A stretch of DNA of 64,000 nucleotides from Pseudomonas lopnurensis (GCF_015070855.1 NZ_JADDIX010000018.1:37993-101992); one strand, 5' to 3'. Positions 54,171-63,502 are shown, counted from the stretch's first letter. Made by a program: numbers and translations. The notes: generated from the letters alone by a model not told the origin.

Positions 54171-55412
54171 TCAGTGGCTTGCCGCCGTGGCGCCCATTTC
54201 GTTGACCTGCCGGAAGCGCGAGAAGCGTTCCAGGGCGAAGGGACGGATGAGTTCCGGGACCTTGCCGCCGCTGGCGACCAGTTCGGCCATGGTCTTGCCG
54301 CAGATCGGCGTGGCCTTGAAGCCCCAGGTGCCCCAGCCGGCGTCCAGGTAGTAGTTCTCCAGCGGCGACAGGCCCATGATCGGGCTGTAGTCGGGCGTCA
54401 TGTCGGTGATGCCGGCCCACTGGCGCATCAATTTGGCGTTGGCCAGGAACGGGAACATCTCGATGGCATGGGCCAGCAGGCCCTCCTTGAGCTCCAGGGT
54501 CGAGCGCGTGTTGTACAGCGGGTAAGGGTCCGAGCCACCGCCGATCACTACCTCGCCACGGCCGGTCTGCTGCACGTAGCAATGCAGCGCCGAGGAGCTC
54601 ACCAGCGGATCGAGGAAGGGCTTGAACGGTTGGGTCACCATGGCCTGCAGCGGATAGCTGTGGATCGGTGCGCGGATGCCCAGCTTGTTCATCAGCAGCG
54701 AGCTGTACCCGGCGATGGCCTGCACCGCGCAGCCGCACTTCACGGTGCCGCGGTTGGTCTTCACCGCCGTGACCCTGCCGTGCTCTACCACGAAGTCCTG
54801 CACCTCGGTCAGCTGGTGGATTTCCACCCCGCGCTTGGCCGCCTGCTTGGCATAGCCCCAGGCCACGGCATCGTGGCGCGCAGTGGCGCCGTCGATGTGC
54901 CAGAGCCCGGCGAGCACCGGCAGGTGGCCGGGGTCGAGGTTGAGCGTCGGCACCAGTTCGCGGATCTGCTGGCGGTCGATCATCTCGGTGCGGCCACCGA
55001 AGTGCTTGTTCACCTCGGCGCGCTGGCGGAAGGCGCGCACCGTCGCGTCGGTGTGCGCCAGGGTCAGCTGGCCGCGCTCGGAATACATGATGTTGAAGTC
55101 GAACTCGTTGGAGAGCGCCTTGAACAGTTTCACCGACTCGGTATAGAAGCGCACACCTTCGCTGGTGAGGTAGTTCGAGCGGATCACCGCGGTGTTGCGG
55201 GCGGTGTTGCCGCCACCGAGATACGCCTTCTCCAGCACCGCGACGTTGGTCACGCCGTGGTACTTGGCCAGATAGTAGGCGGTGGCCAGGCCGTGGCCGC
55301 CACCGCCGATGATCACCACGTCGTAGCTGTCCTTGAGTTCCTTCGGCGCCGGCAGGTCGACTTCGGCCGGGTACTCCGAGGACAGGCCGTACTTCAGCAG
55401 GCTGAACGGCAT
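54171..55412 (-). CDS. mgdA: Sarcosine oxidase-family beta subunit; probable N-methylglutamate dehydrogenase subunit A
   Basis: A 413-residue FAD enzyme of the DAO superfamily. FAD motif [20 protein letters not shown] (about 31-50), [18 protein letters not shown], and [11 protein letters not shown], whose His180 matches the histidine that carries covalent FMN in sarcosine oxidase beta. C-terminal [19 protein letters not shown] closes the FAD site. Family members oxidise an N-methyl group to an imine. ATG at 55,412 overlaps the folD end by 19 bases. Whether the substrate is sarcosine or N-methylglutamate rests on context. Confidence 0.78.
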   Translation of the reverse strand: MPFSLLKYGLSSEYPAEVDLPAPKELKDSYDVVIIGGGGHGLATAYYLAKYHGVTNVAVLEKAYLGGGNTARNTAVIRSNYLTSEGVRFYTESVKLFKALSNEFDFNIMYSERGQLTLAHTDATVRAFRQRAEVNKHFGGRTEMIDRQQIRELVPTLNLDPGHLPVLAGLWHIDGATARHDAVAWGYAKQAAKRGVEIHQLTEVQDFVVEHGRVTAVKTNRGTVKCGCAVQAIAGYSSLLMNKLGIRAPIHSYPLQAMVTQPFKPFLDPLVSSSALHCYVQQTGRGEVVIGGGSDPYPLYNTRSTLELKEGLLAHAIEMFPFLANAKLMRQWAGITDMTPDYSPIMGLSPLENYYLDAGWGTWGFKATPICGKTMAELVASGGKVPELIRPFALERFSRFRQVNEMGATAASH

Positions 55413-56317
55413 GCTGCCTCCTCCGCGGCCGTGACGGCCGACGCGTGCGATCGTTGCTGGCGGGCAGCGGTCAGGGTGTTCTGCATCAGCATGGCGATGG
55501 TCATCGGACCCACGCCGCCCGGCACCGGGGTGATTGCCGAGGCCACGGGCAGGGCGCTGGCGTAGTCGACGTCGCCGACCAGCCGGGTGCGGCCATCCTC
55601 CTCGATGCGGTTGATACCGACGTCGATCACCACCGCGCCGGGCTTCAGCCAGCTGGCGTCGATCATGCGGGGCCGACCGACCGCGGCGACGACGATGTCG
55701 GCCTGGCGGCACAGGCTCTGCGGATCGCGGCTGCGCGAATGCAGCACGGTCACCGTGCAGTCCGCCTGCAGCAGCAGCGCCGCCATCGGCTTGCCGACGA
55801 TGTTCGAGCGGCCGATCACCACCGCGTGCTTGCCGCGCAGGTCGCCGAGGGTGTCGCGCAGCAGGCGCATGCAGCCGGCCGGGGTGCACGGGGTGAGCAC
55901 TGGGCGGCCCTGGCTGAGGCCGCCGACGTTCTCGCTGTGGAAACCGTCGACGTCCTTGGCCGGGTCGATGGCCTGCAAGACGCGGGTTTCGTCGATGTGC
56001 GCCGGCAGTGGCAATTGCACGAGGATGCCATGCAGCGCCGGGTCGGCGTTCAGTTCGGCGATCAGCGCCAGCACCTGTTCGGCACTGGCGTCGGCCGGCA
56101 GCCGGTGTTCCAGCGAGCGGATGCCCACTTCCCCGGCGCGCAGTACCTTGTTGCGCACGTAGACGTGGCTGGCCGGGTCGTCGCCGACCAGCACAACCGC
56201 GAGCGCCGGCAGGGTGCCCTCGGCGGCGAGCAGGGCGACGTCGGCCGCCACTTCGGCGAGGACCTTCGCCGAGACGGCCTTGCCGTCGATGACTTTTTCG
56301 CAGGTCGGGCTGTTCAC
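55394..56317 (-). CDS. folD: Bifunctional methylene-THF dehydrogenase/methenyl-THF cyclohydrolase
   Basis: A 307-residue enzyme that oxidises 5,10-methylene-THF to 10-formyl-THF with NADP+. Signatures: [17 protein letters not shown] (catalytic Lys of YxxxK), [11 protein letters not shown], and the cofactor region [20 protein letters not shown] at 56,317 overlaps the purU stop (GTGA). It probably processes the methylene-THF made by the neighbouring oxidase; an additional housekeeping folD elsewhere in the genome is expected. About 20 residues longer at the C-terminus than typical FolD. Confidence 0.93.
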   Translation of the reverse strand: MNSPTCEKVIDGKAVSAKVLAEVAADVALLAAEGTLPALAVVLVGDDPASHVYVRNKVLRAGEVGIRSLEHRLPADASAEQVLALIAELNADPALHGILVQLPLPAHIDETRVLQAIDPAKDVDGFHSENVGGLSQGRPVLTPCTPAGCMRLLRDTLGDLRGKHAVVIGRSNIVGKPMAALLLQADCTVTVLHSRSRDPQSLCRQADIVVAAVGRPRMIDASWLKPGAVVIDVGINRIEEDGRTRLVGDVDYASALPVASAITPVPGGVGPMTIAMLMQNTLTAARQQRSHASAVTAAEEAACRSAC

Positions 56318-57180
56318 CGGAAGATCACCGTCTTGTCGTGGTTGAGGAAGACGCGGTGCTGCAGGTGGTACTTGACCGCCTTGGAGAGCGCCACGGTTTC
56401 GGTGTCGCGGCCGATGTTCACCAGGTCGTCGGGCTTGTAGGCATGGTCGACGCGCTGCACCTCCTGCTCGATGATCGGGCCTTCGTCGAGGTCGGAAGTG
56501 ACGTAGTGGGCGGTGGCGCCGATCAGCTTGACGCCGCGGTCGAAGGCCTGGTGGTATGGCTTGGCGCCCTTGAAACCGGGCAGGAACGAGTGGTGGATGT
56601 TGATCGCGCGGCCCGACAGTTGCTTGCACAGGTCGTCGGAGAGGATTTGCATGTAGCGCGCCAGAACCACCAGTTCGGTCTCGGTCTCGTCGATGACCTT
56701 CATCAGCTCGGCTTCCTGGCGGGCCTTGGTTTCCTTGGTCACCGGCAGGTAGATGAAGCGGATGCCTTCACGCTCGGCCATCGGCCGCAGGTCCAGGTGG
56801 TTGGAGACGATGGCGGTGATCTGCATGTCCATCTCGCCCTTGTGGTAGCGATACAGCAGGTCGTTCAGGCAATGGTCGAACTTGCTCACCATCAGCAGCA
56901 CTCGCATGGGGCGGGCCGTGCTGTGCAGCTCCCAGGTCATGTCGAAGTCATTGGCGACGGCGACGAAACCCTGCTCGAGGGTGGTGATGTCGCCTTCCAG
57001 GCCGGCATTGAAGCGAAACACCGCGCGCATGAAGAACCGACCGCTGAATTCATCGTCGAATTGCGCCATTTCACTGATGTAGCAACCGTTCGCGGAGAGG
57101 AAGGAAGTCACCGCGGCGACGATGCCCGAAGTGGCCGGGCAGCTGATCTTGATGATGAAGTGGTCCTGTGCGTGTTGCAT
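56314..57180 (-). CDS. purU: Formyltetrahydrofolate deformylase
   Basis: A 288-residue enzyme hydrolysing 10-formyl-THF to formate and THF. N-terminal ACT domain (about 5-90), then a formyltransferase-like catalytic domain with [23 protein letters not shown] and [19 protein letters not shown] (catalytic Asn-His-Asp). First gene of the run; GAGGA lies 6 bases before the ATG. It frees THF for the oxidase and lets C1 units leave as formate. Confidence 0.95.
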   Translation of the reverse strand: MQHAQDHFIIKISCPATSGIVAAVTSFLSANGCYISEMAQFDDEFSGRFFMRAVFRFNAGLEGDITTLEQGFVAVANDFDMTWELHSTARPMRVLLMVSKFDHCLNDLLYRYHKGEMDMQITAIVSNHLDLRPMAEREGIRFIYLPVTKETKARQEAELMKVIDETETELVVLARYMQILSDDLCKQLSGRAINIHHSFLPGFKGAKPYHQAFDRGVKLIGATAHYVTSDLDEGPIIEQEVQRVDHAYKPDDLVNIGRDTETVALSKAVKYHLQHRVFLNHDKTVIFR

Positions 57181-57360
57181 GTCTAGTCCTCAAGGGGGTG
57201 GAGGCAGAAGGCGCAAATGCAAATTTGATAAGTGAATGCTTTGTTTGTATGCGAATATTTTTAACTGCCAAGAATATATTATTCGCTTGGGTGTTTTTAT
57301 AAGCGAACGGAACGCATCGGTCCATAGGTTTGTGAAAAAAAATATCCCTGCAGGAAACTC
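57181..57360 (-). promoter_or_regulatory. AT-rich promoter region of the purU-folD-mgd-like operon
   Basis: 180 bases much richer in A+T than the neighbours. GCGAATA (57,251-57,257) and TATTCGC (57,280-57,286) form an inverted repeat with 22-base spacing; another GCGAA occurs near 57,303. TGCAAATTTG at 57,218-57,227 contains the perfect palindrome CAAATTTG and resembles TGCAATTTGCA in the divergent region at 58,722. These are candidate operators for IclR or XRE regulators. Confidence 0.55.
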
Positions 57361-58668
57361 TTACCGGGCACGCGAAAAACGCTCGAAGCGAAAGGGGTAC
57401 GGGCTGACCACCGGGACCTGGCCGCTGATCAGATCGGCCATCAGGGCGCCGGCACCCGGTGCGATGCCGAAGCCGTGCCCCGAATAGCCGGTGGACAGGA
57501 ACAGACCCGGCAGTTCGGCCACCGGGCCGATCACCGGCAGAGCGTCGGGCGTGGCATCCATGGCACCCGCCCAGGTCTGGCTGACCTGCAGCCCCTCGAA
57601 GAACGGAAAGTGCCGGCACAGCGCCCGGCGCGCCTCGGCGAGGATCGCGCGGTCGGGTTGCGGATCGAGCACCCGCAGCGCTTCGAACGGGCCGGGCCGG
57701 TCCGGCGACCAGTGCGTCGGCAGGCGCCACTCGTCGATGAACTGCCGGCCCAGGCGCACCCGCAGCTCCCGGTACTGCCTGGCGAGGGCCGGCAGGAAAT
57801 CCGCCAGATAGCGGAAGCTGTCCGGAGTGATCGGAGCGATGTTGGCGCTGCGCTGGGCGATGGTGTAGCCACCGTCGCGACGTTTGCGGAAGGCGAAGTC
57901 ATGGGCCCCTACGGCCAGTTCCGGCCCGCCCGGCATCGGCGCGGTGCGCAGCACGGAGGCGATCACCTTGAGCTGCGGCAGGCGGATGCCGAGGGGGCGA
58001 CAGAACAGCGACGACCAAGCGCCGCCGGCGAGCACCACGCTGGCGCAGCGCAGTTCGCCGTGTTCGGTCACCACGCCGCTTACGCGGCCCGCTTCGCGGA
58101 TCAGCCCGCGTACCGCGCATTGCTCGTGGAAGCGCGCGCCCAGGCGCTGCGCGGCACGGGCGATCGCCGCTGTGGCCATATGCGGTTCGGCCCGGCCATC
58201 CTCGGGGGCGTGCAGCGCGCCGAGCCAGTGGTGGCGGGCCGCCTGCGGCAGCAGCTGGCGCAACTGGACCGGATCGAGCTCACGGGCCACAACCCCCTGC
58301 GCGCTGGCCGCGCGCAGCCAGTGCGCCTGTTCCGCCTGCTGCCGGGCGCTTTCGCAGACATAGAGAATGCCGCTGCGCTGAAAGCCGGTGTCCTCGCCCA
58401 GCGTCGTTTGCCAGTCATCCCAGATCTTCAGGCTGGCCATGGCCAGCGGGATTTCCGCCAGGTCGCGGCCCAGGGTGCGGCACCAGCCCCAGTTGCGCGA
58501 GGACTGTTCCGCTGCGAGCCGGCCCTTTTCCAGCACCACTGCGGAAACCCCGCGGGCGGCCAGGAAATAGGCGGTGCAGACGCCGATGATGCCGCCGCCG
58601 ATGATGGCGACGTCGACATGAGTGGGAAGGTGTGTGTCGCTGTTGATCATCTGGATGTGCGGGTACAT
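57361..58668 (-). CDS. DAO-family FAD-dependent oxidoreductase
   Basis: A 435-residue FAD protein. GGGIIG at 24-29 starts the dinucleotide fold, LEKGRLAAEQSSRNWGWCR follows, and the C-terminal STGYSGHGFGIAPGAGALMADL closes the FAD site, as in glycine oxidases, D-amino acid dehydrogenases (DadA) and related enzymes. The SSRNWGWCR motif is common in oxidases acting on N-alkyl amino acids and related amines. The start at 58,668 has a GAGG about 12 bases upstream; ATG 58,650 is possible. Divergent from an IclR gene. Its substrate is unknown, though an N-methyl or secondary amine would fit the place. Confidence 0.83.
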   Translation of the reverse strand: MYPHIQMINSDTHLPTHVDVAIIGGGIIGVCTAYFLAARGVSAVVLEKGRLAAEQSSRNWGWCRTLGRDLAEIPLAMASLKIWDDWQTTLGEDTGFQRSGILYVCESARQQAEQAHWLRAASAQGVVARELDPVQLRQLLPQAARHHWLGALHAPEDGRAEPHMATAAIARAAQRLGARFHEQCAVRGLIREAGRVSGVVTEHGELRCASVVLAGGAWSSLFCRPLGIRLPQLKVIASVLRTAPMPGGPELAVGAHDFAFRKRRDGGYTIAQRSANIAPITPDSFRYLADFLPALARQYRELRVRLGRQFIDEWRLPTHWSPDRPGPFEALRVLDPQPDRAILAEARRALCRHFPFFEGLQVSQTWAGAMDATPDALPVIGPVAELPGLFLSTGYSGHGFGIAPGAGALMADLISGQVPVVSPYPFRFERFSRAR

Positions 58669-58774
58669 GAAGAGCGCCTCGGTTCGGGAGATGGCGCGAG
58701 ATTGTCGTGTCCGGCGCGGTGTGCAATTTGCATCGCCTTTCGCATCGGCGTTTTTATCAACATGTGAGAAAGCG
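58669..58774. promoter_or_regulatory. Divergent promoter, FAD oxidoreductase / IclR
   Basis: 106 bases containing the palindrome TGCAA-T-TTGCA (58,722-58,732), similar to the element upstream of purU. Centred between the two starts, it is a likely operator for the IclR protein encoded at 58,775. Confidence 0.55.
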
Positions 58775-59584
58775 ATGGGGGAATCGAGGCGGCATGGCGA
58801 GGTGACCGGCAGCCAGACGCTGGAGCGCGGCCTGGGGTTGTTGCGCGAGATCGCCGCGGCGGGCGAAGCCGGTGCCGATCTGCAGCGGCTGTGCGCCAGC
58901 AGCGGCTGTTCGAAGGCGACGACCTACCGTCTGTTGCAGGCGCTGCGCCGGCAGGGGTTCGTTGGCAACGGCAGGCAGCGTGGCCGCTTCGTGCTGGGCT
59001 ACGGCCTGTTCGCGCTCGCTGCGCAGGCGGGCAATGCCCATGGCCTGCGGGATCTGGCCAGGCCTGCGCTGTGGCGATTGGCCAGGCGCTTCGGCGACAG
59101 CTTCTTCCTGCTGGTGCCGGACGGTCATCATGTCCTGTGCCTGGAGATGCAGGATGGCGAGCAGCCCGTGCGCTGCTACAGCCACGCCGTGGGCGGGCGC
59201 ATCCCCATGGGGGTGGGGCAGGGCTCGCAGGTGCTGTTGGCCCAGCTGGGCCGGGCCGAGCGTAGCGCCATTCTCGAGCACAACGCGGCGGTGCTGCGTG
59301 TCGATTACGGGCTGGACGCGCAGGTCATAGCCGGCACGCTGGACAGCGTGCGGCGCCTGGGTTTCGCCTGTGGCGTGCCGGATCGTCGTCTGCCGGGCTA
59401 TACCGGCCTCGCAGTGCCCATCGTCGATGTCGGCGGGCAGGTGCTCGGCGCCCTCAGTTGCGCGCTGTCGCGGCCGCGAATGACCCAGCAAAGGCGCCTG
59501 GCGCTGGCCGCTGCGATGGCCGAAGAGGTCCGCCGGATGCTGGAAAAGGCCCAGGGTCTGTTGCGTCTGGAAGCCTTGCCGTGA
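58775..59584 (+). CDS. IclR-family transcriptional regulator
   Basis: A 269-residue regulator with N-terminal winged helix (SQTLERGLGLLREIA; SKATTYRLLQALRRQGF, about 10-75) and an IclR effector domain (about 85-260; GGRIPMGVGQGSQVLLAQLG, YTGLAVPIVDVGGQVLGALS). ATG at 58,775 is preceded by GAGAAAG. Second IclR gene of the block and not a close copy of the first. Probably governs the divergent FAD oxidoreductase. Confidence 0.88.
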   Translation: MGESRRHGEVTGSQTLERGLGLLREIAAAGEAGADLQRLCASSGCSKATTYRLLQALRRQGFVGNGRQRGRFVLGYGLFALAAQAGNAHGLRDLARPALWRLARRFGDSFFLLVPDGHHVLCLEMQDGEQPVRCYSHAVGGRIPMGVGQGSQVLLAQLGRAERSAILEHNAAVLRVDYGLDAQVIAGTLDSVRRLGFACGVPDRRLPGYTGLAVPIVDVGGQVLGALSCALSRPRMTQQRRLALAAAMAEEVRRMLEKAQGLLRLEALP

Positions 59585-59590
59585 GCGTGC

Positions 59591-60190
59591 TCAGTCCTTG
59601 TCGTAGTTCATGATCGAGAGCAGGCGGATCGGTACTTCGACCAGCTTCTCCGGGCCATGCGGGACTTCACCGTCGAAGGTCAGGCTGTCGCCGGCGTGCA
59701 TCGGGTAGAGCAGGTTGCCGTGGCGATAGATCAGTTCGCCTTCGAGCAGGTGAATGAACTCGGTGCCCGGATGGGAGAAGGTGGGGAACTCCTCGCTGGC
59801 ATCGTCCATGGTGATCATGTAGGCCTCGAAGCTTTTCTTCGGCCCGCGGGTATGGTTCAGCAGATGGTAGGTATGGCCTTTTTCCGTCCCGCGGCGCACC
59901 ACTTCCATGCCTTCGCCCTGCTTGACCAGCAGGGCGCCGCTGCCTTGCTGGTCGTACTGGCTGAACAGCTTGGACATCGGCATGCCGAGCACGTCGCACA
60001 AGCGGCTGAGGGAATCCAGGCTGGTGGACACCTGGGCATTCTCGATCTTGCTCAGCATGCCCTGGCTGATGCCGGCGATGCGGGCCACGTCGGCGATCTT
60101 CAGGCCCTGGGCCTGGCGCTGGCGCTTGAGTTGGATACCGAGGTACTGCTCGAGTTTGAGGCGGGGCGGCGTATCGGTCGATTTGGTCAT
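59591..60190 (-). CDS. XRE-family regulator with C-terminal cupin domain
   Basis: A 199-residue protein: helix-turn-helix (about 14-72; GIQLKRQRQAQGLKIADVARIAGISQGMLSKIENAQ) and cupin (about 120-195; FSHPGTEFIHLLEGELIYRHGN, LTFDGEVPHGPE). Related XRE-cupin regulators sense amino acids or amines and control nearby catabolic genes. Divergent from the gmaS-like gene with 252 bases between. Start at ATG 60,190. Confidence 0.9.
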   Translation of the reverse strand: MTKSTDTPPRLKLEQYLGIQLKRQRQAQGLKIADVARIAGISQGMLSKIENAQVSTSLDSLSRLCDVLGMPMSKLFSQYDQQGSGALLVKQGEGMEVVRRGTEKGHTYHLLNHTRGPKKSFEAYMITMDDASEEFPTFSHPGTEFIHLLEGELIYRHGNLLYPMHAGDSLTFDGEVPHGPEKLVEVPIRLLSIMNYDKD

Positions 60191-60442
60191 TGGTCTGCGC
60201 GATTTTAGTTCCTGGAATATATATTTCGCACCAAGAATGAACAGGCTCCTGTGCCGCGACGAGGTTCCAGACGGTGCGAATTTTCGTCCTATGAAAACAT
60301 CTTTCCTCCTTATATAGAAGAAACGGGGTTTCACGGCGTGTTTCCGTTCCCTTGGGGCAGGTTGGCAAGCGCTTTGCATTTCCTAATGTGAAAATTAATT
60401 TCCCTTGCGGAATATGTGCGGCCTACCAAGGAGCGAATCACG
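60191..60442. promoter_or_regulatory. Intergenic control region, XRE-cupin / gmaS-like gene
   Basis: ATTTCGCACC (60,223-60,232) and GGTGCGAATT (60,273-60,282) are inverted near-copies 50 bases apart, about 160 and 110 bases upstream of the start site predicted from the sigma-54 element. They are candidate binding sites for the XRE-cupin protein or an enhancer-binding activator. Confidence 0.55.
60363..60378 (+). promoter_or_regulatory. Sigma-54 (RpoN) -24/-12 promoter
   Basis: TGGCAAG-CGCT-TTGCA matches the sigma-54 consensus TGGCAcG-N4-TTGCA at every conserved position but one, with GG (60,364) and GC (60,376) exactly 12 apart. It lies 65 bases before the gmaS-like ATG, so transcription should begin near 60,389. 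Sigma-54 promoters need an activator such as NtrC, consistent with nitrogen-limitation control. Confidence 0.85.
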
Positions 60443-61777
60443 ATGTTGCCCAGCGAAACACAGCGAATCATCGACCAGCACGGCATCAAGTACGTCCTGG
60501 CACAGTTTGTCGATATCCATGGCTCGGCCAAGACCAAATCGGTACCGGTGTGCGGCCTGGAGTCCGTCGCGGAAGTGGGCGCCGGGTTTGCCGGTTTCGC
60601 CATCTGCGGCATGGGCATGGAACCCCATGGGCCGGATTTCATGGCGCGTGGCGATCTTTCCACCCTGACGCCGGTGCCCTGGCAGCCGGGCTATGGCCGC
60701 GTGTTGTGCATCGGCCACGTCGACGGTAAACCCTGGCCCTACGACAGCCGCTACGTACTGCAGCAGCAGGTGCGGCGCCTGAGCGAACGGGGCTGGACCC
60801 TGAACACCGGCCTGGAGCCGGAGTTCAGCCTGTTCCGTCGCGACGGCGAAGGCCGCCTGCAACTGGTCGATGCCAGCGACAACCTGGACAAGCCCTGCTA
60901 CGACTACAAGGGCCTGTCGCGTTCGCGGGAATTCCTCGAGCGCCTGACCGAAGCCCTGCAGAAGGTCGACTTCGAGATCTACCAGATCGACCACGAGGAT
61001 GCCAACGGCCAGTTCGAGATCAACTACACCTACAGCGACGCCATGACCTCGGCGGATCGCTTCACCTTCTTCCGCATGGCCGCCGGCGAAATCGCCAACG
61101 AGCTGGGCATGATCTGCTCGTTCATGCCCAAGCCGGATCCGAAGCGCGCCGGCAATGGCATGCACTTCCACCTGTCGATCGGCAACGCGGAGAGCGGCAA
61201 TCTGTTCCACGATGCCAGCGATCCCAGTGGCATGGGCCTGTCGAAGATGGCCTATCACTTCGCCGCCGGCTTGCTGGCCCATGCCCCGGCGCTGTGCGCC
61301 TTCGCCGCGCCGACGGTCAATTCCTACAAGCGGCTGGTGGTGGGGCGCTCGCTGTCCGGCGCGACCTGGGCGCCGGCCTTCGTCGCCTACGGTTCCAACA
61401 ACCGCTCGGCGATGGTGCGCATTCCCTATGGGCGCATCGAGTTCCGCCTGCCGGATGCCGGCTGCAATCCCTACCTGGTCACCGCCGCGGTCATCGCCGC
61501 CGGGCTCGATGGCATCGACCGCCAGCTCGAGGCCGGGGCGCCGTGCAACGAGAACCTCTACGACCTGGGCCTGGAAAAGATCGCCGCACGCGGCATCCAG
61601 ACCCTGCCGCAATCGCTCAAGGAAGCCTGCGATGCGCTGGAGGCCGACCCGCTGTTCCGCGAGACGCTCGGCGCCGAGATCGTCGACGAGTTCCTCAAGC
61701 TCAAGCGCATGGAATGGGTGGAATACAGCCGTCACGTCTCCGATTGGGAAATCCAGCGGTATACCGAGTTTTTCTAG
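60443..61777 (+). CDS. gmaS: Type III glutamine synthetase-like (GlnT); probable gamma-glutamylmethylamide synthetase
   Basis: A 444-residue glutamine-synthetase-fold ATP-dependent ligase. Metal/ATP motifs: [21 protein letters not shown], and the C-terminal [15 protein letters not shown] then [13 protein letters not shown]. Length and sequence are those of the GlnT/GlnA-III group, to which gamma-glutamylmethylamide synthetase belongs: glutamate + methylamine + ATP. AAGGAG precedes ATG 60,443. The three next genes encode the GOGAT-like N-methylglutamate synthase, which supports gmaS rather than an ordinary glutamine synthetase. Strict discrimination by sequence alone is not possible. Confidence 0.8.
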   Translation: MLPSETQRIIDQHGIKYVLAQFVDIHGSAKTKSVPVCGLESVAEVGAGFAGFAICGMGMEPHGPDFMARGDLSTLTPVPWQPGYGRVLCIGHVDGKPWPYDSRYVLQQQVRRLSERGWTLNTGLEPEFSLFRRDGEGRLQLVDASDNLDKPCYDYKGLSRSREFLERLTEALQKVDFEIYQIDHEDANGQFEINYTYSDAMTSADRFTFFRMAAGEIANELGMICSFMPKPDPKRAGNGMHFHLSIGNAESGNLFHDASDPSGMGLSKMAYHFAAGLLAHAPALCAFAAPTVNSYKRLVVGRSLSGATWAPAFVAYGSNNRSAMVRIPYGRIEFRLPDAGCNPYLVTAAVIAAGLDGIDRQLEAGAPCNENLYDLGLEKIAARGIQTLPQSLKEACDALEADPLFRETLGAEIVDEFLKLKRMEWVEYSRHVSDWEIQRYTEFF

Positions 61778-61875
61778 CGGCAAGCCGCAAGCTTCAAGCT
61801 GCAAGAAAGAGCGGTTCGAAGCGTTGCACAACATCCGTATCAACTCGGTCAGCTTGCAGCTTGAGGCTTGCCGCT
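61776..61875. repeat. Long inverted repeat, AGCTTCAA family
   Basis: Left arm 61,776-61,801 and right arm 61,850-61,875 pair at 24 of 26 positions, with a 48-base loop. The left arm starts inside the last codons/stop of the gmaS-like gene and the right arm ends 25 bases before the next ATG. Same family as 50,092-50,178. Confidence 0.88.
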
Positions 61876-61900
61876 ACCGAACGAAGTGAGGACTGCTTTT

Positions 61901-62806
61901 ATGTGTGGAATCGTAGGGCTTTATCTGAAGAACCCCGCGCTGGAGTCCCGGCTCGGCGAGTTGTTCGAGCCGATGCTGCTGGCCATGACCGGGCGCGGGC
62001 CGGACAGTGCCGGTTTCGCCATCTATGGCGACGAGGTCAATGAGGGCTGGGTCAAGTTGACCCTGCAGAGCGGCGAAGTCGAATACGACTGGAAGACCCT
62101 GATGGGCGAACTGGAAGGCTGCCTCGGCTGCTCCCTGGACTGGTTCAGGAACGCCAGCGCCGCCGTGCTGAAAGTCAATGCCGATGAGGCCATGGTGCGT
62201 GCCGCGCTGAAGACGCTGGCGCCGGACGTGCGCGTGATGAGTGCGGGCCGGAGCATCGAGATTCTCAAGGGCATGGGGCTGCCGGCGGAGATCGCCGAGC
62301 GCTTCTCGCTGGCCGGCATGAAAGGCAGCCACATCATCGGCCACACCCGCATGGCGACCGAAAGCGCGGTCACCATGGAGGGCAGCCACCCGTTCTCCAC
62401 CGGTGACGATCTCTGTCTGGTGCACAACGGCTCGCTGTCCAACCATTTCCGCCTGCGCCAGGAACTCGAGCGCCACGGCATCGGCTTCGAAACCGAGAAC
62501 GACACCGAGGTTGCCGCCGGCTACCTGACCTGGCGCCTGCAGCAGGGCGACAGCCTGCAGCAGGCGCTGGATCACGCCCTGGAAGACCTCGACGGCTTCT
62601 TCACCTTCGCCATCGGCACCCGCGACGGCTTCGCCGTGATCCGCGACCCGATCGCCTGCAAGCCGGCGATCCTCGCCGAGACCGACGACTACGTGGCCAT
62701 GGCCTCGGAGTACCAGGCGCTGGCCAGCCTGCCGGGAATCGACAAGGCCAAGGTCTGGGAGCCGGAACCGGCCACCCTGTATGTCTGGGAAAAGAAGGCT
62801 GTTTGA
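61901..62806 (+). CDS. mgsA: Class II glutamine amidotransferase (GlxB); probable N-methylglutamate synthase subunit A
   Basis: A 301-residue Ntn hydrolase. Cys2 after the initiator Met (MCGIVGLY) is the nucleophile; GHTRMATESAV and VHNGSLSNHFRLR and the late ENDTEVAAGYLTWRL are class II amidotransferase signatures. In the pathway it would release methylamine from gamma-glutamylmethylamide and pass it to the synthase. It follows the gmaS-like gene across a 123-base gap filled by an inverted repeat. Confidence 0.85.
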   Translation: MCGIVGLYLKNPALESRLGELFEPMLLAMTGRGPDSAGFAIYGDEVNEGWVKLTLQSGEVEYDWKTLMGELEGCLGCSLDWFRNASAAVLKVNADEAMVRAALKTLAPDVRVMSAGRSIEILKGMGLPAEIAERFSLAGMKGSHIIGHTRMATESAVTMEGSHPFSTGDDLCLVHNGSLSNHFRLRQELERHGIGFETENDTEVAAGYLTWRLQQGDSLQQALDHALEDLDGFFTFAIGTRDGFAVIRDPIACKPAILAETDDYVAMASEYQALASLPGIDKAKVWEPEPATLYVWEKKAV

Positions 62807-62818
62807 GGAGCGCACCGA

Positions 62819-63502
62819 ATGAAAACCATCAATCTCACCGAATCCACCGTGCGTGATCTCAACCAGGCGCTGCATGACCAGGCCAGGGACCTGCGCGAGC
62901 GCGAGTGGCTGGTGACCCATCCGGACGGCAAGCACAACCTGGCCGTCGGCATCAACGAGGCGCTGTCCATCGATATCCAGGGGCATGCGGGCTACTACTG
63001 CGCGGGCATGAACCAGAAGGCCAGCGTCACCGTGCATGGCAATGTCGGCGTCGGCGTGGCCGAGAACATGATGAGCGGCATGGTGCGGGTCAAGGGCAGC
63101 GCCTCGCAGTCGGCGGGCGCCACTGCCCATGGCGGCCTGCTGGTGATCGAGGGCGACGCCGGCGCGCGCTGCGGCATCTCGATGAAGGGTGTCGACATCG
63201 TGGTCGGCGGCAGCATCGGCCACATGAGCTGCTTCATGGCCCAGGCCGGCCGCCTGGTGGTCTGCGGCGACGCCGGCGATGCCCTGGGCGATTCGCTCTA
63301 CGAGACGCGCATCTACGTGAAGGGTAGCGTCAAGTCGCTGGGTTCGGACTGCATCGAGAAGGAAATGCGCGCCGAGCACCTCGAGGAGCTGGCCGAACTG
63401 CTGAACCGCGCCGGCTTCGACGAGGACCCGGCCAGCTTCAAGCGCTACGGCTCGGCCCGCCAGCTCTACAACTTCAAGGTCGACAACGCCTCGGCGTACT
63501 GA
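62819..63502 (+). CDS. mgsB: GltB C-terminal-like protein (GlxC); probable N-methylglutamate synthase subunit B
   Basis: A 227-residue protein homologous to the GXGXG beta-helix domain of glutamate synthase. Repeats with G-x-x-G pattern run through VTVHGNVGVGVAENMMSG, VRVKGSASQSAGATAHGG, LVIEGDAGARCGISMKG and IVVGGSIGHMSCFMAQAG. Starts 12 bases after mgsA with GAGGAG upstream. Structural role in the three-subunit synthase. Confidence 0.85.
   Translation: MKTINLTESTVRDLNQALHDQARDLREREWLVTHPDGKHNLAVGINEALSIDIQGHAGYYCAGMNQKASVTVHGNVGVGVAENMMSGMVRVKGSASQSAGATAHGGLLVIEGDAGARCGISMKGVDIVVGGSIGHMSCFMAQAGRLVVCGDAGDALGDSLYETRIYVKGSVKSLGSDCIEKEMRAEHLEELAELLNRAGFDEDPASFKRYGSARQLYNFKVDNASAY

Noticed and set aside
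57250-57285. Possible sigma-54 promoter for purU on the minus strand (TTGGCAG ... TTCGCAT)
   Set aside because: GG and GC are 17 bases apart instead of 12, so it does not fit sigma-54 geometry.
60240-60290. Possible NtrC site (GTGC...GGTGC) upstream of the gmaS-like gene
   Set aside because: The half-sites do not have the spacing of the NtrC consensus; I kept only the inverted GCGAA motif as a general candidate.
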